A stretch of 64,000 bases of DNA from Saccharospirillum alexandrii (GCF_004000275.1 NZ_RCIP01000003.1:330572-394571); one strand, 5' to 3'; positions 9,335 through 17,609 are shown, counted from the first letter of the stretch. Numbers and translations are program-made. The notes: a model not told the origin generated them from the sequence alone.

Positions 9335-9982
9335 CTAGTATTGAAAGTCGAATAAGGACAAGGTCTTTTGCGTTAAGCCTAATAGAATGGTAATGGTGAA
9401 AAGTACAATTTGCATAACACGACTATCAATAGGAATGAGCCCAAACAACGAGAACCATTGAAAAAATTCTACACTGCCTCCCGTAGACAAGGTGTAAACT
9501 AATAGACAGAGATTGAAGAATGAAAAAAACACCCCAAATCGGCCATTAATATAGCCTAAAGTGATGAAGCAACAGAAAGTTATACCAAAAAATAGTACTA
9601 CAAGTGCTATTACCTGAGTTGTTATCAGTATTTCGTTTCTATATAGAATAAAGTACGCCAATGCACCGCCCAACCCGATCTTCCAGAAAGTACTTATCAA
9701 AAATTGTAGTGAATAAGAGAGTGACGGCTTCCTTAGTCGAAGGAATCTGATCGAGTAATGGGCCCCCATTAGCCAAATGGGTGAAAGGACCGCTATCAAT
9801 AGAAATGAAACTCTAGGTGGACTAACTTCGCCACCTTGATACAAGTTAGCGAACATTAGGGTTAAGCCGACTATGACAAATGCCAAAACATTAAGCTGAA
9901 CGGACAGATACGCTGCTCTAGAAATAAAGTGCGGGGGTTCGAAGCTGTGCGGCCCTTTCAATTTCAAGTAGTTATTCATCAA
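9335..9982 (-). CDS. Six-helix inner-membrane protein, unknown
   Basis: This 215-residue, very hydrophobic protein has about six transmembrane segments (near residues 28-48, 60-77, 90-112, 120-145, 155-175 and 185-205) and no motif I recognise. Codon use is AT-rich, like the cassette genes that follow, and it has the same orientation. It may be the last cassette of the array, but no clear attC site borders it. Confidence 0.6.
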   Translation of the reverse strand: MMNNYLKLKGPHSFEPPHFISRAAYLSVQLNVLAFVIVGLTLMFANLYQGGEVSPPRVSFLLIAVLSPIWLMGAHYSIRFLRLRKPSLSYSLQFLISTFWKIGLGGALAYFILYRNEILITTQVIALVVLFFGITFCCFITLGYINGRFGVFFSFFNLCLLVYTLSTGGSVEFFQWFSLFGLIPIDSRVMQIVLFTITILLGLTQKTLSLFDFQY

Positions 9983-10189
9983 GATTCCAGGCTTTTTGTT
10001 CTTAAGTCGTATAGTTCAGTTTTGGTCTTCGACCGATGCACTTAGCCTATTTCATTTGTCGAAGCCTACCGGAATGTCTGTGCAGGCCATCTTCGTCACC
10101 CAAGACACCCACTGGCGTGTTGCTGAGACACCCAACCCAATTTAATAGATTCAACCTATGGTACTCTATCATCTGATAGCCGACCAATG

Positions 10190-10271
10190 TGTGTGCCCCA
10201 TTCATGCAGTGTAGCGAGTCCAGCCAGATGCGCCTTTTGCATTTTGGCGATTGTGCTGGCCTTTGTTAGGC
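10190..10271 (-). repeat. Degenerate attC-like site
   Basis: The core GTTAGGC at 10265-10271 abuts the stop of the next gene, as in cassettes. Next to it a CCAGCC...GGCG...GCTGG imperfect hairpin resembles one arm of an attC. The opposite core site (RYYYAAC) is not found where expected; a distant ACCCAAC lies at 10130. The site is probably broken. Confidence 0.4.
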
Positions 10272-10730
10272 TTAGTTTGCTGACTGCGCTTGCTTAATTC
10301 TTTCCTTTGCAGCTTCAAGCGCACCTTCAGGCCATACATCAACCTGACTATCGTCTTTCATATACTCATCAGTAAATATTTGACTGAACCACACGGGATC
10401 ATACTCACCTGACTCAGATTTAAAGTGTTCTCTGTTTCGATACCACAAATCAAGTATGGCAGTATCGACACTACTTGATAGGTGAAGTTTTTCTTCAATT
10501 ACTGCGTGCCATTCCGATGCCTGAGTCCCAAATACTTTTTGGATATTCATGTTCTGAATGGAATCGGATTTCTCTTTGGGCAGAAAGCCTATAACATCTT
10601 GGACGTATGCCTCAAAAAACAGATAAATCGGGTTTTCACCATATCTAGGATGATCTTGGATGCTCACCGTTTCTCCTTTTGCACTAACTGCGGCAAAAAG
10701 CATGACCGCTAAAAGTATTGTTCGATTCAT
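10272..10730 (-). CDS. Cassette gene: secreted protein, unknown
   Basis: This 152-residue protein has a signal peptide (MNRTILLAVMLFAAVSAKG). The mature part is acidic and helical, without a known motif. I set the start at 10730, where the signal peptide begins; an open frame continues upstream to 10940 but crosses the attC site. It is flanked by attC-like sequences on both sides, so it sits as one cassette. Confidence 0.65.
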   Translation of the reverse strand: MNRTILLAVMLFAAVSAKGETVSIQDHPRYGENPIYLFFEAYVQDVIGFLPKEKSDSIQNMNIQKVFGTQASEWHAVIEEKLHLSSSVDTAILDLWYRNREHFKSESGEYDPVWFSQIFTDEYMKDDSQVDVWPEGALEAAKERIKQAQSAN

Positions 10731-10735
10731 GTGAA

Positions 10736-10813
10736 GCCTAACGCAGAGCTTTGCGGCAATTTTGTAGCCGCAAAGCGGTGGAGAAATTGTCCGGTAAGAG
10801 CGCCTGGTTATGT
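10736..10813 (-). repeat. Integron attC site
   Basis: The core GCCTAAC at 10736-10742 and inverse core GTTATGT at 10807-10813 enclose a stem (GCTTTGCGGC/GCCGCAAAGC) and the GTCCGG motif shared with the sites at 14951 and 17522. It lies between two minus-strand cassette genes. Confidence 0.75.
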
Positions 10814-10822
10814 GGTTGCGGA

Positions 10823-11128
10823 CTAGGCTGCATTTAGAAACGCCCCTCCGCTCATGCCGGCTATGAGACACGAAGCAAGGAATACGGTCACGCTCATCGC
10901 GCCAAAAAGTGCCATTTGCCACTGCCTCATACACAACCAACAGAGCACACCTAACACTGAGACGAAACAGCTGAGGAGGCCGATTAATACAACCGGAACT
11001 TCAAGTGCCACCATCGTCCGTACCTCGACAGCTCCAGCTTCGAATAGGTAGAGGTTAAAGAACACCACGCAAAGCAAAACCAGACTTGAGACAACCGTTG
11101 CGAGAATAACTATGCGGTTTTTATTCAT
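10823..11128 (-). CDS. Cassette gene: small membrane protein
   Basis: This 101-residue protein has three predicted transmembrane helices (about residues 6-30, 38-65 and 70-95) and no recognised family. The stop codon lies 10 bases before the attC inverse core. Upstream, where the previous cassette's attC would be expected, there is instead an inverted repeat (11136-11179) and an IS fragment, so the array is interrupted here. Confidence 0.65.
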   Translation of the reverse strand: MNKNRIVILATVVSSLVLLCVVFFNLYLFEAGAVEVRTMVALEVPVVLIGLLSCFVSVLGVLCWLCMRQWQMALFGAMSVTVFLASCLIAGMSGGAFLNAA

Positions 11129-11135
11129 AGATAAT

Positions 11136-11179
11136 TGGGGTCAGATGAAGATTAATGGGAAAACCTTCATCTGACCCCA
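11136..11179. repeat. 15-bp perfect inverted repeat
   Basis: TGGGGTCAGATGAAG and its exact reverse complement are separated by 14 bases. It marks the edge between the cassette gene at 10823 and the IS5-like fragment, and may be the scar of an inserted element or a hairpin terminator. Confidence 0.6.
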
Positions 11180-11228
11180 GTTACGTTTCATAGAGCGCAT
11201 CCTCCATGGCCTCATCGCTAAGGGCATA

Positions 11229-11435
11229 TCACTGTTGCATGCAGTGTATACGAAGCATCGTTTCTAATGGATAAGGGTGTCGTCCATTGCCTGCCTTAGG
11301 ATAGAATAGTTCAACAACTTCAAGGAGTTGAGGCCAAGGCAACAGAGCGTCCATCCGTGATAAAAAGATCTCTTTACGCGTTTTACGACGCTTGTTGGAA
11401 AACTCACTATCTGCAAAAGTAATTTGATGGCTCAT
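11229..11435 (-). pseudogene. IS5-family transposase N-terminal fragment
   Basis: The reading [20 protein letters not shown], later [20 protein letters not shown], matches the N-terminus of IS5-type transposases. The fragment stops right after RIHCMQQ, so the DDE catalytic domain is missing. An in-frame ATG at 11459 is also possible, but MSHQ is the family's usual start. No partner terminal repeat was found. Confidence 0.75.
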
Positions 11436-11554
11436 GATGCGTTCTTTTTGAGTTATCATATGTGGCAGATTATTTCATATTAGGGACTTATTCGCATGTT
11501 CCCTAGGTAAAAATCTGCCATAGGTTCAATGGTTTGCAAGGTAAAGAGCTTTCG

Positions 11555-13048
11555 TCATTGCCGTCCCCATTCCTTTCCACCCATTTCTACCAACCGAGAC
11601 GCGGCTCGTCGAAAGGAAAAGGCGAGATCATTAGTGGCCGATAATTGTGCCAGTGCCACGCCACTTCGACCCGTCGCCGACCACTCAAATTCTTCACCCT
11701 CTTTGGTGCGAATCATGGTCGTCGCAAATGAACTCGAGTTTCCCCCCTTCTCACTGACAAACAACTCTTCATTTCCATCACTGCTTTCAACTTGCGCTTC
11801 AAACTCGACCAATAATTCATCGAGCGGGACTTTTGCCGCTAGCACCAAGCGGGTGCGAGATTCATAACACACGTCAATGAGGGTCACGAATCGTCGCGCT
11901 TCGTCGAGGTGATTGGCGTCTAATTGCGGCACCCGGTCCATGATGAGGACCTGAAATCGGTCGCAGAGGGAAATATAATCGGCCGCGCCGAGTGGTTGGT
12001 AACATAACTCGGAAAAGTCAAACCAGGCGCACCGGTCATTCAATCGGGCGACCTGGACGGTGCGACCGAAGGGTACGTGAATGGCCTCGGCCTCAGTTCC
12101 GGATGCAGTGCCACCAAATATTTCTTTCAATTGCACCAGCATGTTGTTATCACTATTATTATCGCCGTGAACATCCTTGTTTGACCAAAAATAGGATTGA
12201 CCATCAGCTCGAGTTTCGAGTCGATAATCCTTGGCGGAATCCTCCATGGAGATAATGTCGAACGTGTGTTTTAACATGTCTATGAATGGCAAAAAGAGGG
12301 ATCGGTTAATGCCTCCCTCATACAAGGCATCGGGGGAGCGATTCGAGGTGGCCACCACCACGACATTCCAATCCAATAATAATAAAAAAAGTCGTTTCAA
12401 AATCATGGCATCGGCAACGTCTGTTACTTGAAATTCATCGAAACAGAGGAGTTGGGCTTCCTGTGCCAATTGCTGCGCAATGATGGGTATCGCATCATCT
12501 CGTGGGTGCTTCTTTTTGTAGACAAAGATTCGATGATGGACGTCTAGCATGAATTCATGAAAGTGGACGCGGCGTTTGTTAATTTTTACGTGTTTGAAGC
12601 TGTGGCTGTCATTATTACAGCAAGAATCATCAGGAACATTAACTGACGCGTAAAAGAGATCCATTAGAAAGCTCTTGCCGACCCCGACCGGTCCATGAAT
12701 GTACATGCCTCGCGGTGGTGGACCAAAAGACCACAAATGGAATTTCTTTCGAAGAAAGGACTGAGCGGATGCCAAGGATCGCGTCAGTAACAGTAACAGC
12801 GGACTGCTGCTTGTAGAGCTGCTCTCTGTCGGTCTGTCGGTGCGCACGGGTACTGGTGTGAGCGAGGTAAGAGACTCGTGCAGGGCATCGAGTTTTGCCG
12901 CCAGAGCGACTTGCGCGTCATCTCGTCGCACCTCCTCAGCATCCACCTTGCGTTCATACGCCGTTGTCACGGGGCCTGTCGGGAGGGACCGCCGAGCAAC
13001 GCGATGTTGTGCTGCCATATTCTTCATAACCGTCTTCATCATCAACAT
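11555..13048 (-). CDS. AFG1/ZapE-family P-loop ATPase, eukaryote-like
   Basis: This 497-residue ATPase has Walker A GPVGVGKS (119-126), Walker B LLCFDEF (200-206) followed by QVTDVADAMILKRL, and the sensor region ATSNRSPDALYEGG (233-246). These are the signatures of AFG1 (mitochondrial) and ZapE (bacterial cell division) proteins. Bacterial ZapE is typically around 370-390 residues. This protein is longer, has Ser/Thr-rich and Asn/Asp-rich insertions (about 73-90 and 140-150), and uses NRSPD-LYEGG...FLPFI wording that I associate with eukaryotic AFG1. It ends with FSFRRAASRLVEM, like the eukaryotic C-terminus. It has no intron and lies between an IS5 fragment and a RAYT gene. Transfer from a eukaryote, or an assembly chimera, are both possible. 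Confidence 0.8.
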   Translation of the reverse strand: MLMMKTVMKNMAAQHRVARRSLPTGPVTTAYERKVDAEEVRRDDAQVALAAKLDALHESLTSLTPVPVRTDRPTESSSTSSSPLLLLLTRSLASAQSFLRKKFHLWSFGPPPRGMYIHGPVGVGKSFLMDLFYASVNVPDDSCCNNDSHSFKHVKINKRRVHFHEFMLDVHHRIFVYKKKHPRDDAIPIIAQQLAQEAQLLCFDEFQVTDVADAMILKRLFLLLLDWNVVVVATSNRSPDALYEGGINRSLFLPFIDMLKHTFDIISMEDSAKDYRLETRADGQSYFWSNKDVHGDNNSDNNMLVQLKEIFGGTASGTEAEAIHVPFGRTVQVARLNDRCAWFDFSELCYQPLGAADYISLCDRFQVLIMDRVPQLDANHLDEARRFVTLIDVCYESRTRLVLAAKVPLDELLVEFEAQVESSDGNEELFVSEKGGNSSSFATTMIRTKEGEEFEWSATGRSGVALAQLSATNDLAFSFRRAASRLVEMGGKEWGRQ

Positions 13049-13225
13049 GATGAGTTTATCAACATGGTAAGGAAAGTATGATCAAGTCCGCTTCTTCCCG
13101 CTTTTTTCGATTGTCTCAGGTCTAGGGACTCAGGCAATCTGGACATCCACATTAACACTTGACCCCAAAATATCCATCCAGTAGTTTATACAGCACAATA
13201 AAACGGGCCGTCAGGGTTAGACACT

Positions 13226-14215
13226 ATGCCACGTTCAAGGAAAAGCCAGATCGCCCTGGAGGCGACCCCCTACTACCACTGCACCTCCCGGTGCGTGCGC
13301 CGCGCCTTCCTGTGCGGTCGTGATGAGCACTCAGGCAACGACTACGAACACCGCCGCGACTGGATTGAGCAGCGTATGATGGAGCTAGCCAACGTGTATG
13401 CGCTCGATATCTGCGCCTATGCTGTGATGTCCAATCACTACCATGTGGTACTGCACATCAACGCCGAGAAGGCCAAGGCCTGGACGGATAGCCAAGTGAT
13501 TGAGCGCTGGCACACGCTGTATTCCGGAAACTTCCTGACTCAGCAGTATATGGCTGGTAAAGACCTGTACGAAGAACAACTCAAGGCCATAGCGGAACTG
13601 GCCGCTGAATGGCGTGAACGACTAATGTCGATCAGCTGGTTCATGCGAGCCCTTAACGAAGACATCGCCCGCCAGGCTAACGCAGAAGACGGCTGCACCG
13701 GACATTTCTGGCAATCACGCTTCAAATCCCAAGCCTTGCTCGATGAAGAAGCACTGGCAACCTGCCTGGCCTATGTGGACTTGAACCCCATTCGAGCACA
13801 GATGGCAGCCACACCTGAAACATCCGAATTTACCTCAGCCAAAGAACGGATAGCTACTGCCCAGAAAGCCCCGGAGTCACCAGAACCACATCAACCAAAA
13901 ACACTGTTTCCGTTTGTAGGCTACCCGCGCCAGGACATGCCCGCTGGCCTACCCTTTCGACTGCAAGACTATCTTGAACTGGTAGACTGGACCGGGCGCC
14001 AATTACGGGATGACAAGCGTGGCAGTATCGACGACAGCATCCCACCCATTCTAGAACGCCTGAACATTGATGCTGAACATTGGATCTACAATACCCAGCA
14101 CTTTGAAAGCCAATTCAAAGGTTTGGTAGGCACTGCCATTTCCATCAAAGCTAAATTTCAACAGTTCGGCTATCAGCGAACCCCAGGGCTTGGGCTGGCA
14201 GAGTGGCTAACCTAA
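13226..14215 (+). CDS. REP-associated tyrosine transposase (RAYT, Y1/HUH)
   Basis: This 329-residue single-strand transposase has the metal-binding HUH motif (SNHYHVVLHI, near residues 70-79), the GHFWQSRFKSQAL block and the YVDLNPIRA motif typical of RAYTs. RAYTs move or maintain short palindromic (REP) repeats in bacterial genomes. It looks intact. A truncated duplicate lies at 7060 and a 3' relic at 11-49. The flanks hold only small hairpins downstream (14245-14300) and none of the long structured repeats found after 20 kb, so a functional link to those repeats is unproven. Confidence 0.9.
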   Translation: MPRSRKSQIALEATPYYHCTSRCVRRAFLCGRDEHSGNDYEHRRDWIEQRMMELANVYALDICAYAVMSNHYHVVLHINAEKAKAWTDSQVIERWHTLYSGNFLTQQYMAGKDLYEEQLKAIAELAAEWRERLMSISWFMRALNEDIARQANAEDGCTGHFWQSRFKSQALLDEEALATCLAYVDLNPIRAQMAATPETSEFTSAKERIATAQKAPESPEPHQPKTLFPFVGYPRQDMPAGLPFRLQDYLELVDWTGRQLRDDKRGSIDDSIPPILERLNIDAEHWIYNTQHFESQFKGLVGTAISIKAKFQQFGYQRTPGLGLAEWLT

Positions 14216-14300
14216 CTATTCAATCTAAAGAAAATACGCCGCACAGGGCAACCTGAGGCACTGCTGTGCGCGGAAACCGGCATCTTGGCCGGTTTTCGTG

Positions 14301-14506
14301 CTGATGAATTACTTCAACTGATTTCTTTGCCAAGCTCCACAGATAATTTTCTGCGGACGAGGAATTTTTATGCACTCTTTTTACTATGCCTGTCCAATTT
14401 GTCCTGATGAATTACTTCAACTGATTTCTTTGCCAAGCTCCACAGATAATTTTCTGCGGACGAGGAATTTTTATGCACTCTTTTTACTATGCCTGTCCAA
14501 TTTGTC
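14301..14506. repeat. Perfect 103-bp tandem duplication
   Basis: The unit at 14301-14403 is repeated without a visible difference at 14404-14506. Because 103 is not a multiple of 3, it shifts frame within the 3' end of the DUF1697 gene. A perfect copy suggests a recent event, or an assembly artefact. Confidence 0.9.
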
Positions 14507-14934
14507 CCAACACCATCAGGCGCATACAAATATAATACGTTGCCCATTAGCTTAAACTCTTCTGACTCTAACTTAAGTACTTCCAATTTCTTTAAATTAG
14601 GTTGCTTAGGCTGTGACTTAAGGAAGAAAAAATGCAAGGCCTTACCAACTTCTGTCGGAAATGGATTATCCTGAACTGCAGTCTGAAGCTGTTTGTAACT
14701 TAAAAGCATAACCATTGGCTCAAATCCCATTTTACTGGAAATTGATTTTCCAATTTCATCAGCGTCATCGTCGTCTTGTTTTCTAGCGCTTTGGAATACT
14801 ACATTCCCACTCTGAATATATGTTTTTACATTCTCGTAGCCCAAGGTTTCAAGAATAGAGACAAGTTCCTTCATCGGCAAAATATTCTTTCCACCGACAT
14901 TAATGCCACGAAAAAGAGCAATGTATGTATTCAA
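14368..14934 (-). CDS. Cassette gene: DUF1697-family protein with altered C-terminus
   Basis: The N-terminal 142 residues match DUF1697 (ALFRGINVGGKN, YIQSGNVVF, LYLYAPDGVG). Function is unknown, although the family is common in integron cassettes and mobile DNA. Family members normally continue with a short conserved C-terminus after the PDG-G motif. Here that part is replaced by 45 residues encoded by the 103-bp tandem duplication, the second unit being read in another frame. The protein may be impaired. The attC at 14951 lies directly upstream of its start. Confidence 0.8.
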   Translation of the reverse strand: MNTYIALFRGINVGGKNILPMKELVSILETLGYENVKTYIQSGNVVFQSARKQDDDDADEIGKSISSKMGFEPMVMLLSYKQLQTAVQDNPFPTEVGKALHFFFLKSQPKQPNLKKLEVLKLESEEFKLMGNVLYLYAPDGVGTNWTGIVKRVHKNSSSAENYLWSLAKKSVEVIHQDKLDRHSKKSA

Positions 14935-14950
14935 CTTGATTCCTTCCTAG

Positions 14951-15051
14951 GCATAACGCTGAGCTTAGCGGCGACCTTGTAATGGAGGCGAAGCCGCAAT
15001 GAAAAGGGTGTCCGGCGGCCATCGGCCGCGTACTACAGCGACTGGTTATAT
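14951..15051 (-). repeat. Integron attC site
   Basis: The cores GCATAAC (14951-14957) and GTTATAT (15045-15051) enclose a GC-rich foldable segment with GTCCGGCGGCC...GGCCGC. The stop codon of the next gene (15046) lies within the inverse core, as is usual in cassettes. Confidence 0.8.
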
Positions 15052-15360
15052 GGCATTTAGCAACGGTCGCCGCGCGTGCTTGAAGAAATAGTACGGGAGA
15101 CCCACCCAAGTGAAAATCACGATACCAATAAACCAAGCGGGCTTGCCCGATATGTCTCGCCGCTTGAGGTCACGAAGAAGCAGTACGACACAGGCGAACG
15201 TCATGACAACCGTAAACCAACCCAAATAGGCTATCGCAGCCTCACCGACATAGGGCTCATTTCCAATGAACTGGGGGATAAAGAAAAACTGATAAACCAC
15301 CAGATAGCCCAACATGATGGCCATACCCAGCCAGATAATTTTTTGTTCGACGGTACTCAT
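15046..15360 (-). CDS. Cassette gene: three-helix membrane protein
   Basis: This 104-residue protein has transmembrane segments at about 8-30, 42-62 and 73-92, with a basic patch LRDLKRRD on one loop. I recognise no family. It is bounded by attC sites on both sides (15364-15423 upstream, 14951-15051 downstream), a textbook single-gene cassette. Confidence 0.7.
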   Translation of the reverse strand: MSTVEQKIIWLGMAIMLGYLVVYQFFFIPQFIGNEPYVGEAAIAYLGWFTVVMTFACVVLLLRDLKRRDISGKPAWFIGIVIFTWVGLPYYFFKHARRPLLNAI

Positions 15361-15363
15361 GAC

Positions 15364-15423
15364 ATATAACGCAATAGCGCACCGGCAAACTTTAGTTTGT
15401 CCGAGTGACGCGATTTGTTATGG
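15364..15423 (-). repeat. Integron attC site, short type
   Basis: This 60-base site has cores ATATAAC (15364-15370) and GTTATGG (15417-15423). The inner stem is CGGCAAAC/GTTTGTCCG with a TTTA loop. The stop of the next gene (15418) overlaps the inverse core. Confidence 0.85.
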
Positions 15424-16632
15424 AGAACTGGAGGCCGACGAAAATATAATCTTTTCAGCCATATAGCGAACAAGAGGAACAAATTCATGCACTAATTCCT
15501 CAGATTCTGTTAAGGGTATATGGCAGTCTTCTCTAGTATATCGATCACTAGAATGAACTAGCGAATTACGAATGTGCTTTATTATCTTTGCACAATTAGA
15601 TAGAGCGTGACCAGCCTTGGCGTTTACCACCAAATTCTCACCGAATATCGACCTTTTATTTGTATAAATATTCCGTTCAACCTCCTCTTCTACCATTTTT
15701 ATAAAATCGATTAATTCCTCTTCGTTTACATATTTCTGGAGTACGCTTCTAAGCATTTCCGTTTCATCAGATTGGTCTTTATGAGAGCCAATCGTAAAAA
15801 TGAGCCTGTCTATATTCTTTTGGTTCGGCCTGAACTCCGGATTATTGATCTGCCCTCTAATTTTATTATAGAGGGATTCGTCAGAAACCTTTAAAAAGTT
15901 ATATTCCAAAACATGATAAAATGCCAAGAATGCTTGACTAGGAAATTGACTGCTTCGTGCAACCTTATAGTAACGAACTAAGTTCTCATCATAAGCAGCC
16001 AAAGGAATGTTAAGGTCATCCTCACTTTCTTCTTCGTGAAAATCTACTTGTATTCTTTTCTTCGGCTTCAGTGGCTCCCAACATTCACCTTTCTCGTAGG
16101 CGAGCTTGAATAGGCAGCCAGCAATTGCCTTACTTGCTTTATCAAATAGCAAGCTCTTATCTGTATTCGAGGAGACTTCATATCTTATTGATCGAGGTTG
16201 CCATAAGAAATCAATAACGTCTTTAAACGCTCTCAATCCACGTCTTTCAAGCCTTCTTTCAACTATTACCTCAAAAAACCTTTGATATTCGTCCGAGTTC
16301 AAAAAAGCTAGACTGAATTTTTTTGTAGCCTGATCGATTATTACTTTTCCACTTCTATTTCCAGAAAACTCATAACTCTTAGTATAATTTAGAGCATTCT
16401 GATTCAACCTACCAATTGGACGCTCAAAACTCTTTGGGGACCAAAAAATACGCTCTTCATCGTCGTAATGATGGCGTCGGGAACGATAGAATCCCCTAAT
16501 CGCACTTTGCCAATCATCGTCAATCGTTATTTTTTTTGAAACTCCCTCATACGATAAGTTCAGCTTATTGTTTTTAAACTCAACATCTAACCCAAACTCA
16601 TTAAGTCTTTCGACGAACCTGTCCATACTCAT
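15418..16632 (-). CDS. Cassette gene: HEPN-motif protein, candidate defence RNase
   Basis: This 404-residue protein is encoded by visibly AT-rich DNA. The C-terminal half shows a helix reading SQAFLAFYHVLEYNF and then IIKHIRNSLVHSS, in which Arg355-x4-His360 fits the RX4-6H motif of HEPN ribonucleases. The N-terminal half is mixed alpha/beta with no known motif. HEPN proteins cut RNA in toxin-antitoxin and abortive-infection systems, and long HEPN proteins act alone in ApeA-type defence. Assignment to defence is inference from the motif and the cassette setting. No antitoxin is adjacent. Confidence 0.65.
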   Translation of the reverse strand: MSMDRFVERLNEFGLDVEFKNNKLNLSYEGVSKKITIDDDWQSAIRGFYRSRRHHYDDEERIFWSPKSFERPIGRLNQNALNYTKSYEFSGNRSGKVIIDQATKKFSLAFLNSDEYQRFFEVIVERRLERRGLRAFKDVIDFLWQPRSIRYEVSSNTDKSLLFDKASKAIAGCLFKLAYEKGECWEPLKPKKRIQVDFHEEESEDDLNIPLAAYDENLVRYYKVARSSQFPSQAFLAFYHVLEYNFLKVSDESLYNKIRGQINNPEFRPNQKNIDRLIFTIGSHKDQSDETEMLRSVLQKYVNEEELIDFIKMVEEEVERNIYTNKRSIFGENLVVNAKAGHALSNCAKIIKHIRNSLVHSSDRYTREDCHIPLTESEELVHEFVPLVRYMAEKIIFSSASSSP

Positions 16633-16649
16633 AAAAATCTATCTCTTCC

Positions 16650-16730
16650 CCATAACGCCCGCCACAATGGCGAGCAACGTGTTGTGAGTCCAAGGCACGA
16701 AGTGCCTGATATTGCTGGCGATTGTTATTA
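16650..16730 (-). repeat. Integron attC site
   Basis: The cores CCATAAC (16650-16656) and GTTATTA (16724-16730) border complementary blocks (CGCCCGCCA and TGCTGGCGATTG) and an inner GGCACGAAGTGCC hairpin. The next gene stops within the inverse core. Confidence 0.85.
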
Positions 16731-17048
16731 CTCATCATTATTCAGAAACTTTGCAAAAAGCTCGCACATTTCTTGGTTTCTCGAAAAATAATATGAGTTC
16801 CCTTTCAATTCTCCCGATGTACATTCAACGGCAGTGCCCACATTTATTTCAGAGTTAACATGACATTCGTAATCACTAACTAAGGTGTCGGGTGAAAGCC
16901 AGTAATACTCATCTTTATTTGCTACACAAACTCTCTCGGAACCGCTTAACATCCACCATTCGCCTTCTGAAATCTCATCAGCGCTAGTTCGTTGGGAAGC
17001 GCATCCAACATATGATGTAAGAACTATTGTTAAAAATATATACTTCAT
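16728..17048 (-). CDS. Cassette gene: small lipoprotein
   Basis: This 106-residue protein has a lipobox (SYVGC, Cys near residue 16) and four further Cys in the mature part, suggesting two disulfides. I recognise no family. The start at 17048 is chosen because it opens the signal peptide; the open frame upstream to 17126 runs into the attC site. Confidence 0.65.
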   Translation of the reverse strand: MKYIFLTIVLTSYVGCASQRTSADEISEGEWWMLSGSERVCVANKDEYYWLSPDTLVSDYECHVNSEINVGTAVECTSGELKGNSYYFSRNQEMCELFAKFLNNDE

Positions 17049-17061
17049 GATGAACCTAGAG

Positions 17062-17144
17062 TTATAACGTATCCAAGCAGGGGCAGATTTTGCGTTTTGA
17101 GCGCAGCGAAGAAAAATATGTCCCACTGCCTTGGTTTGTTAATT
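17062..17144 (-). repeat. Integron attC site
   Basis: The cores TTATAAC (17062-17068) and GTTAATT (17138-17144) border CCAAGCAGGGGCAG and CTGCCTTGG arms. The stop of the DUF2513 gene lies within the inverse core. Confidence 0.85.
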
Positions 17145-17504
17145 ACCAATGCCAAGATTATTTTTAACTACGCTGCTAAGTACGCTTGCCCATACCGAGA
17201 ATGACACATCTCCCACCTTTCCAACTGCGTCCTTGGTTTGAGACCAGATATTTTCGTTCTTAGCATTATCGATAAATTCGTGTCCTGACCAAGTTAGCCG
17301 TATCGGAATAGCTTCTGGGCTAGACGAACCCATGCTCGTAGTATCTGCAGCGTGAATTAACCCGGCTTCACTTAAGATGAAGCAATGATATCCAATTTCC
17401 TCGTCAGAATAGCCCTCGATCTCCAGGTTGCTTGGGGCATGGCCATGCTCGTGGTCATTCAAAGCGATAAGTATTTTCCGAACGAGATCCATATCACGCT
17501 TCAT
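17139..17504 (-). CDS. Cassette gene: DUF2513 protein
   Basis: This 121-residue protein begins MKRDMDLVRKILIAL and contains IRLTWSGHEFIDNAKN, the two hallmark blocks of DUF2513. The family is small and soluble, with a winged-helix-like look, and is frequent in prophages and integrons. Its function is unknown. It is a single-gene cassette bounded by attC sites at 17062 and 17522. Confidence 0.8.
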   Translation of the reverse strand: MKRDMDLVRKILIALNDHEHGHAPSNLEIEGYSDEEIGYHCFILSEAGLIHAADTTSMGSSSPEAIPIRLTWSGHEFIDNAKNENIWSQTKDAVGKVGDVSFSVWASVLSSVVKNNLGIGN

Positions 17505-17521
17505 ACTCTATCCTCTCGAGG

Positions 17522-17609
17522 CAATTAACGCCGGCCATAAGCGGCGCCCTGTCAAGGGCGTCCGGTGGAGGGCCCTCGGCCCGGAACAAACTTAATGGCT
17601 TGGTTAAGC
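17522..17609 (-). repeat. Integron attC site
   Basis: The cores AATTAAC (17522-17528) and GTTAAGC (17603-17609) flank a GC-rich hairpin region with GTCCGG. The stop of the next gene (17604) overlaps the inverse core. Confidence 0.75.

Noticed and set aside
10130-10271. Full attC site using the distant ACCCAAC core
   Set aside because: The arms next to ACCCAAC do not pair with those near GTTAGGC, so only a degenerate half-site is supported.
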